Shown here: in pieces, positions 58,904-64,000 of the stretch
Layout of the letters: the number at the start of each line of letters is the position of its first letter
Position numbering within the stretch: position 1 is the first letter of the stretch
From: DATBGS01 sp036557885
GTDB taxonomy: Bacteria; Chloroflexota; Ktedonobacteria; Ktedonobacterales; DATBGS01
Assembly (NCBI GenBank): GCA_036557885.1
Contig: DATBGS010000109.1
Location: 1-64,000 of the forward strand
DNA: 64,000 nt
Reading direction: 5' to 3'
Made by a program: the position numbers and the translations under genes
The notes under the pieces: generated by a model
What the model saw: the letters and a program-made list of their open reading frames with translations, nothing else
Databases searched by the model: none
Told to the model about the DNA's origin: nothing

Positions 58904-59005
58904 GGCACATTCCCTTTCTGCGGTGCTCGTGCCTGGTTGGATAGGCAAACTTTGATGTCAGGTCATGAGCTTGCAATCTCTGTGCCGGTTTTCGCTGTTG
59001 ACCTG

Positions 59006-59014
59006 TGATATAAT
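59006..59014 (+). promoter_or_regulatory. Extended -10 promoter for the small membrane protein/GNAT/hemB run
   Basis: TGATATAAT matches the extended -10 consensus TGNTATAAT. No -35 at the right distance is clear, which is acceptable for this promoter type. Confidence 0.5.
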
Positions 59015-59096
59015 GCCGCTGGTGGTGAACTTCAGCGGGTTTGCCTGAGCACACGAACTGTTCCCCGTTATACGTGCCACATGTTCGAGGAAAAAT

Positions 59097-59285
59097 ATGT
59101 CCAGAAGACTGACCAGCACATTGCTGCTTTTTGCGATTGGGATTGGCTTTTTCCTTTTTGGGATTACCCATATTCTCTCAGCAACAGATGCTGAGGGTTA
59201 TGTCATCTATTCGTTTTACTTGTTTACGGCCCTCGTTGCTTTTGTGGCAATCCTGCGCCTGCCACGTAAGAGCGATAAGAGCTAA
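59097..59285 (+). CDS. Small two-helix membrane protein
   Basis: The 62-residue protein has two predicted membrane helices (about 7-27 and 36-54) joined by a short acidic loop (SATDAEGY), and a basic C-terminus. CGAGGAAA lies upstream of the ATG. It is 3 bases from the GNAT gene. No family recognised. Confidence 0.6.
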   Translation: MSRRLTSTLLLFAIGIGFFLFGITHILSATDAEGYVIYSFYLFTALVAFVAILRLPRKSDKS

Positions 59286-59288
59286 GGG

Positions 59289-59789
59289 ATGGAGATGGCT
59301 GGAAATGACCCTGCAAAGGCGCTGGTGATCCGGCTGGCTGAGGTTGAGGATATTCCTGCTATCGAAGCGTTAGATCAGTACGGTAATTCGCCTCTTCGTG
59401 CTATTCACCAAGATCTCCAGAAGTATTTTGGCTCACTTGACCCCAGTATGCACGAGCGCAACACTATTTTGCTTGCCTGCATCGGCTCTGAGGCGGTGGG
59501 CAAGGCCGAGTTGGTGCTGGCGCCCAGGACGCTTCCGACGTATGTGGGCTACATCAAGCGTGTGATCGTGCGCCCGGAGTATCGCGGCCAGGGGATTGCC
59601 CGGCGCTTGATGGAGGCGGTGATTGCGTTTGCAAAAACGCAGGAAGTCCACGCGCTAGATTTGCATGTGTTTGAAAAGAATCTTCCAGCTCTCCGTTTGT
59701 ATGAGTCGCTTGGGTTTCAAGAGGAACACCGCGAGATTTACTATCGCCTGAATCTTCGCTGCGAGGATGAGCGTTCGAATGAGCGCTAG
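59289..59789 (+). CDS. GNAT-family N-acetyltransferase
   Basis: A 166-residue acetyltransferase with the acetyl-CoA pyrophosphate loop in RPEYRGQGIARRLM (about 97-110) and the C-terminal NLPALRLYESLGFQEE characteristic of the fold. The central strand IKRVIVRPEYRG is intact. The acceptor could be an amine on a small molecule or protein. Two in-frame ATGs (59289, 59295) are possible. The gene ends just before the hemB start. Confidence 0.88.
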   Translation: MEMAGNDPAKALVIRLAEVEDIPAIEALDQYGNSPLRAIHQDLQKYFGSLDPSMHERNTILLACIGSEAVGKAELVLAPRTLPTYVGYIKRVIVRPEYRGQGIARRLMEAVIAFAKTQEVHALDLHVFEKNLPALRLYESLGFQEEHREIYYRLNLRCEDERSNER

Positions 59790-59802
59790 GAAGTGTGATC
59801 TT

Positions 59803-60852
59803 ATGACTGGTGATGTATTGGTCCCTGCCTCAAAGATGAGTGTAGAGCATTCAATGCCTGTCATTGCGCAAGGAACTGGCTTTCCTGGACGACGCATGCG
59901 CCGGCTGCGGCGCACGGAGACGCTGCGCCGAATGGTGCGCGAGACACGCCTGAGCGTTGATCAGTTGATTTACCCGCTCTTTATTGCTGAGACGGTGCGG
60001 CAGCCTCAAGAAATTGCTTCTATGCCGGGGCAGTATCAATGGCCCCTGGATGGGTTGGAGCGCGAAATCGAGCACGTGGTCCAGGCGGGAATCCCAGCAG
60101 TGCTGCTTTTTGGGATTCCCAATGAAAAAGACGAGCTTGGTTCGCAAGCCTACCATCCCCAGGGTATTGTCCAGCAGGCAATTCGGAAGATCAAGGCGCT
60201 GGCGCCAGAATTGCTGGTCATTACGGATGTTTGTTTCTGTGAATATACGAGTCATGGGCACTGCGGGGTGGTAGTGAATGGCGAGGTGCAAAACGATGCG
60301 ACGCTGCAATTGCTGGCGCGTGAAGCACTCTCGCATGCCGAGGCGGGGGCGGATATGGTGGCGCCTTCCGATATGATGGATGGGCGCGTGGGCGTGCTGC
60401 GGGCCGCACTGGATGCGGAAGGGTTTAGTCAGGTGCCTATTATGGCCTATTCTGCCAAATATGCCTCTGGCTTTTATGGGCCTTTTCGTGAGGCCGCAGA
60501 ATCTGCACCCCAATTTGGGGACCGACGCGCGTATCAGATGGACCCACCGAATGTGCGCGAGGCGCTGCGCGAGATTGAATTGGATGTGGCTGAGGGGGCT
60601 GATTTGATTATGGTGAAGCCTGCTCTGGCCTATCTGGATGTGTTGGCGCGGGCACGGGCGCAGTTTGACCTGCCGCTGGTTGCCTATAATGTGAGCGGTG
60701 AGTATGCGATGGTCAAAGCGGCTGCGCGCAATGGGTGGATTGATGAGCGACGCATTACGATGGAGATATTGACGGGCATTTGCCGGGCAGGTGCCGACCT
60801 TGTGATCACTTACCACGCAAAAGAGGTTGCCAAGTGGTTAAGTGAGGGCTAA
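59803..60852 (+). CDS. hemB: Delta-aminolevulinic acid dehydratase (porphobilinogen synthase)
   Basis: HemB condenses two 5-aminolevulinate molecules to porphobilinogen in tetrapyrrole synthesis. The 349-residue sequence has the catalytic zinc cysteine site DVCFCEYTSHGHCG, showing a zinc-dependent enzyme. The first active-site lysine is in YSAKYASGFYGPFREA and the Schiff-base lysine in MVKPALAYLD. ATG 59803 is chosen, with AGGAAG upstream; 59767 is an earlier in-frame start. No other heme gene is nearby. Confidence 0.97.
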   Translation: MTGDVLVPASKMSVEHSMPVIAQGTGFPGRRMRRLRRTETLRRMVRETRLSVDQLIYPLFIAETVRQPQEIASMPGQYQWPLDGLEREIEHVVQAGIPAVLLFGIPNEKDELGSQAYHPQGIVQQAIRKIKALAPELLVITDVCFCEYTSHGHCGVVVNGEVQNDATLQLLAREALSHAEAGADMVAPSDMMDGRVGVLRAALDAEGFSQVPIMAYSAKYASGFYGPFREAAESAPQFGDRRAYQMDPPNVREALREIELDVAEGADLIMVKPALAYLDVLARARAQFDLPLVAYNVSGEYAMVKAAARNGWIDERRITMEILTGICRAGADLVITYHAKEVAKWLSEG

Positions 60853-60928
60853 CAACGCCGCTGCCTGTATCCAGGTTGTAGCCAGAGATTTTCAGTTACA
60901 GTACCCCGATTGAGAAGCCTCTAAACAA

Positions 60929-60959
60929 AAATGCCTCAGCACTTGCTGAGGCATTTTTT
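60929..60959 (+). terminator. Intrinsic terminator after hemB
   Basis: AATGCCTCAGC pairs with GCTGAGGCATT around ACTT and is followed by a T run, a textbook Rho-independent terminator. Confidence 0.92.
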
Positions 60960-61108
60960 CATCCTAAAAGCGCTTAAAGACCAATCTGGCTTGCGCGTGC
61001 TTTCTCCGTGGTGATCGCTGCTGAAGCTCCTCATGTCTTGACTGACCAACTGATGACTCTCTGTGACTCTGCTTTACAAAATTCCTGGCTGCAATTATTG
61101 TTTAGATT

Positions 61109-62554
61109 ATGGAAAAGAAAGTAGCCACCCAAACAACATTACCAAAGAAACTCGTAGGAAAGAAAATTTTTGTAGGAGTGCTCCTTTTCCTCATACTCGC
61201 CCTTCCGGTTTTGTGGATTGCGACCCATCAGGGGCAACCGAGTAAAAAAGCTGCGGCTCCAAGCAGCCCTGTGGTCGCGGGTAATACGTACTATGTCTCT
61301 AAAAATGGCAATAATGCTGACGGCTCCTCCTGGGCTACAGCCTGGAATGAGCTTGGAAATATCGTCTGGGACAAAGTACAACCAGGAGACACCATCTTGA
61401 TTGATGGAGGAACCAGCGGTATGACGTATTCCTCCACATTAACTATCATCAAAAGCGGGACAGCCGGTTCCCCTATCACCATTAAAATGGCTCCTGATGC
61501 CAGAAGAAATGGGCAGGTGAAAATATTTGGAGGCAGAAACACGCCTTTGCCTTACTGTGGACAGGCAGGGTATAACGATCAAAGCTCAGGGGTGAGAGGC
61601 AGCGGGATAGACTTTGGAAGCAGCGCTCATATCATTGTTGACGGAACGAAGTGGGATGGTATTCAAGTCTATGGTCACAGCAGCGATGGTATTGAATATA
61701 ACGGAGCTTCTGACATCACCCTTCGCAACACCGAAATTTTTGATAACGGTTCGATAAGTGGTAGCAATACCGACAGACCCGGCGTTCACCCTGTTGGAAC
61801 GAACCTTGTGTTTGATCAAGTCAACGTGCATGATAACGGGCAGGACGGGTTCCAAACAGGAGGACCGGTCAATAGTTTCACCCTCCGTCACTCCTGGCTG
61901 CATAATACACGTTCGAATCCTTCTCAAGGGGACGATGTGGCCTTCAACTATCCCTGCACACACCAGGACGGGATTCAGATATACAGCGGTGGAACGCAAA
62001 CGAACTTTTTGATCGAATCCTCCATTTTCGGTCCGGGACTCATGCAGGGGCTGCTGCTTGGAGATAATCATGTTGCTCCTACTGCTGTCCTTGATAATGT
62101 GACCATAAGGAACGATCTGTTTATCCAGTCATACCAGGGAACAAACATCATGGGGTATAGGGTCTGGCCGAGTAGAGAATTCGTCAATGATCAACATTGG
62201 ACCATTGACCATATCACTTCCTATACCATGACTGGCGATCAGGTGATTGTCGGCGGCACAGGCCATCAAATCACGAACTCTGTGTTTTACGGAGGCCAAT
62301 TTGATTTTAATAATCCTTTGGCCGCTTCTTCCGGTAACTGCCAGTATAAGACCAGGGGCAAAAGTGCTTACCTTGGAGGGCAAACGGTCAATCCAGAGTT
62401 TGTCGGCAAGGTTGATTCCTATACGGGAAGCGTCTCTTTAGATACCTTAAGCCATACCGACTTTTCCCTTCAGCCCGCATCTCCTTGTAAGGGTAAAGGG
62501 TCTTCCATCACATCGGTGGCGCAACTGATTCGCACTGCTAACAGGTCTTCATAG
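61109..62554 (+). CDS. Exported right-handed parallel beta-helix protein
   Basis: The 481-residue protein has a basic N-terminus, a membrane anchor or signal at about 18-40, and then a right-handed beta-helix. Repeated patterns of the PbH1 type include GIEYNGASDITLRNTEIFDN, LVFDQVNVHDNGQDGF and LDNVTIRNDLF. Such folds occur in polysaccharide lyases and epimerases and in non-enzymatic surface proteins. No catalytic set was identified. The DNA is noticeably more A/T-rich than its neighbours, with a different codon choice, which fits recent acquisition. It is bounded by the hemB terminator and a gene-poor gap. Confidence 0.78.
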   Translation: MEKKVATQTTLPKKLVGKKIFVGVLLFLILALPVLWIATHQGQPSKKAAAPSSPVVAGNTYYVSKNGNNADGSSWATAWNELGNIVWDKVQPGDTILIDGGTSGMTYSSTLTIIKSGTAGSPITIKMAPDARRNGQVKIFGGRNTPLPYCGQAGYNDQSSGVRGSGIDFGSSAHIIVDGTKWDGIQVYGHSSDGIEYNGASDITLRNTEIFDNGSISGSNTDRPGVHPVGTNLVFDQVNVHDNGQDGFQTGGPVNSFTLRHSWLHNTRSNPSQGDDVAFNYPCTHQDGIQIYSGGTQTNFLIESSIFGPGLMQGLLLGDNHVAPTAVLDNVTIRNDLFIQSYQGTNIMGYRVWPSREFVNDQHWTIDHITSYTMTGDQVIVGGTGHQITNSVFYGGQFDFNNPLAASSGNCQYKTRGKSAYLGGQTVNPEFVGKVDSYTGSVSLDTLSHTDFSLQPASPCKGKGSSITSVAQLIRTANRSS

Positions 62555-63032
62555 ACATCAACTCAACTTCCGTCAGCATCAACTGCTCCACAACCAACCC
62601 TGGCAGTTAACAGCAGCACTTGGAAGGCAGCTTCACATCTGGCGTCATTGCAGGTGGGTCTTCCAAGTGTATGTTTTGCTACGGACAACTTCCTGCTGGA
62701 ACGGTTAAAAAAATAAGAAATGCACCTGGGCAGGGCATGAAGATGGGCAGGTTTTCAGGTGCTTCATGGATACCCAAATCAAGTTTTGGGTATCCACGCT
62801 CACAACGCCGCTTGCTTCTGCAATCTCGACTAATGGGTATATATGAGACAGGCGGGGCCGGTTGATAGATGTGCTCTCTCTAGGAAGGATACATGTCTAT
62901 GTCTTAGATGAGCTATGGGAGAACGCAACGTGCCGTAGAAATTCGAAATGAGGAAAGAGAAATTAACCTTCGTCTGCTTCCCCTCAGTATGATGAGTATA
63001 CTCGAGGGCAATATGAGAGAAGGGAAGGAACC
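62555..63032. other. Gene-poor gap with several inverted repeats
   Basis: About 480 bases between the beta-helix gene and a response regulator. It holds three inverted repeats: CACTTGGAAG/CTTCCAAGTG (62617-62669), GCACCTG/CAGGTGC (about 62720-62762), and GGATACCCAAA/TTTGGGTATCC (62768-62795). The last has an 11-base stem and six-base loop but no T run. A TATACT box near 62997 could be the -10 of the regulator gene. An ORF at 62620-62865 is not convincing. Confidence 0.5.
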
Positions 63033-63782
63033 ATGTCTACTCATAAAACGGTCATTCTTGTAGCAGAAAAAGATCCCCAGGCTTTGAGGATGCTCGTTCG
63101 CATTTTACATGCTGAGGGTTATGAGGTGAGTCCGGTAAAGGATGAGCAACAGTTATTTGAAGCACTGGAAAACAAAGAGCCAGACCTCATCCTCCTCGAC
63201 ACCATCTCATCTGAGTCTCATGATTTTGAACTCTGTCGGTATGTGCGAGATTTCTCTCTCGTACCGATTATTGCTATGTCTGCGCAAAAGCAAGATCAGA
63301 AGCAAGAGCATACTAAAGCCCGCGCTTTGGACTCAGGAGCAGATGATTATTTGACCAAGCCGGTGAGTGTTGTCGAGTTACTTGCGCAGGTCCGGGCTGT
63401 CCTTCGGCGCACACAATGGAACAACAACGGATCCCCACGCGATGTGTGCTCTCCCCTTACTTTTGGTAATTTAACGATAGACCTGTTGCAGCATCAGGTC
63501 ACGAGAGATGGCCGACCTCTTGCCCTCACTCCCACAGAATATCGCATCCTTGCGTATTTAGTACAAAACGCTGGGCGAATTGTAACGAACGATCTTTTGT
63601 TGGAAAAGGTCTGGGGAGCAGAGTATGTGGGCGAAGCCAATTTGCTGAAAGTGCACATCTTTCGTTTGCGCCACAAGATTGAACAGGATGCCGCGCGTCC
63701 CACCTACATCATCACGAAAACTGGCCTGGGGTATTGCTTTTCTGCCCAACCTGAAAGAAGAGAAAGTGCAACTGCGAGTTGA
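63033..63782 (+). CDS. OmpR-family response regulator with altered receiver pocket
   Basis: The receiver (1-120) keeps a probable phospho-acceptor Asp56 in LILLDTISSES and the Lys in DDYLTKPV. The acidic pair that binds magnesium reads VAEKDP instead of VDDEP, so one position is Lys and signalling may not depend on normal phosphorylation. An extra QKQDQKQEH segment lies near residue 90. The winged-helix DNA-binding domain is intact (LTPTEYRILAYLVQNAG, KVHIFRLRHKIE, GLGYCFS). No histidine kinase is adjacent. The 249-residue gene starts at ATG 63033 with AAGGAA upstream. Confidence 0.9.
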   Translation: MSTHKTVILVAEKDPQALRMLVRILHAEGYEVSPVKDEQQLFEALENKEPDLILLDTISSESHDFELCRYVRDFSLVPIIAMSAQKQDQKQEHTKARALDSGADDYLTKPVSVVELLAQVRAVLRRTQWNNNGSPRDVCSPLTFGNLTIDLLQHQVTRDGRPLALTPTEYRILAYLVQNAGRIVTNDLLLEKVWGAEYVGEANLLKVHIFRLRHKIEQDAARPTYIITKTGLGYCFSAQPERRESATAS

Positions 63783-64000
63783 GGATGCGGCTGGAGATGC
63801 AAGCGAGCGATGGATGCCTGCCTCATTACCGAATTGTAATGGCGTGTATCCCTCCTTGAGACGTGTTAGTAACCTGGAATCTCTATGCTTAGCATAGCTC
63901 TCAATGCAGCAAAGGGCGTCGGCGCGAAGACCTTTGTAGCGATGGTTATGAGTAGACGGGAGAAACAGGAGAGATGGACACTCTTGCAGAAGTTCCTACG
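63783..64000. other. Tail of the window after the last gene
   Basis: No complete gene is visible. A frame opens at ATG 63884 and stays open to the window end, and another ATG at 63974 follows AGGAG closely; either could begin a gene beyond the edge. Neither can be judged from what is present. Confidence 0.3.

Noticed and set aside
62620..62865. 81-codon ORF in the gap before the last regulator
   Set aside because: It spans several inverted repeats, has no ribosome site and shows no protein-like pattern.
1..64000. CRISPR array or rRNA genes
   Set aside because: No regularly spaced direct repeats and no rRNA-like sequence were seen; the only RNA gene found is tRNA-Ala.

Overview
The window looks like chromosomal DNA of a monoderm-type bacterium, most likely a member of the Chloroflexota close to the Ktedonobacteria. 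This is an inference from gene content and style: moderately high GC, frequent GTG and TTG starts, a T-box leader on leuS, a fused E1 alpha/beta 2-oxoacid dehydrogenase, a CysO/Mec-type cysteine pathway and a solo TnpB insertion. No 16S rRNA is present, so the placement is not proven.

Layout. 1-245 is the start of a membrane protein that leaves the window. 447-6453 holds uvrC, an FmdB-type zinc ribbon, dtd and leuS. The leuS leader is a leucine T-box riboswitch with a complete tRNA-Ala(GGC) gene inside it. 6626-11297 carries the fused E1 dehydrogenase and an ECF sigma / zinc-finger anti-sigma / bactofilin-like membrane protein cluster. 11600-15161 has a 23S rRNA uridine methyltransferase homologue, a double bPH2-PASTA membrane protein and a CvpA-like protein. 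15435-16847 is a TnpB-only IS200/IS605-like element, followed by miaB, a TPR protein, a 37-residue basic protein and a PucR regulator. 21453-24966 (minus) has a NadD-like nucleotidylyltransferase and a GH36 alpha-galactosidase. 25317-30948 is a BMP-family nucleoside-type ABC importer.

32155-35125 is a compact sulfur-carrier cysteine operon: rhodanese-MoeB, CysO, CysM and a JAMM protease. 35434-44279 is the core operon rpsB-tsf-pyrH-frr-uppS-cdsA-dxr-rseP-ispG, linking translation, undecaprenyl and phospholipid synthesis and the MEP isoprenoid pathway. 44363-48816 (minus) has a zinc-ribbon/PsbP-like protein, an NmrA-like reductase, an NTF2-like protein and an FAD disulfide-reductase-fold enzyme. 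49206-55645 (minus) is nuoJKLMN, the membrane half of complex I without nuoA-I. 56039-63782 has a histidine kinase/response regulator pair, an SDR, a small membrane protein, a GNAT enzyme, hemB, an exported beta-helix protein and a second OmpR-type regulator.

The most unusual feature is at 3582-3969. A sigma70-like promoter drives a canonical T-box stem I with a CUC specifier. A perfect tRNA-Ala(GGC) follows, and only after it come the T-box motif and the terminator. Sequences on either side of the tRNA are complementary, so the tRNA sits at the tip of a helix joining the two halves of the riboswitch. Transcription of leuS, its leucine sensing and maturation of tRNA-Ala therefore appear physically linked.
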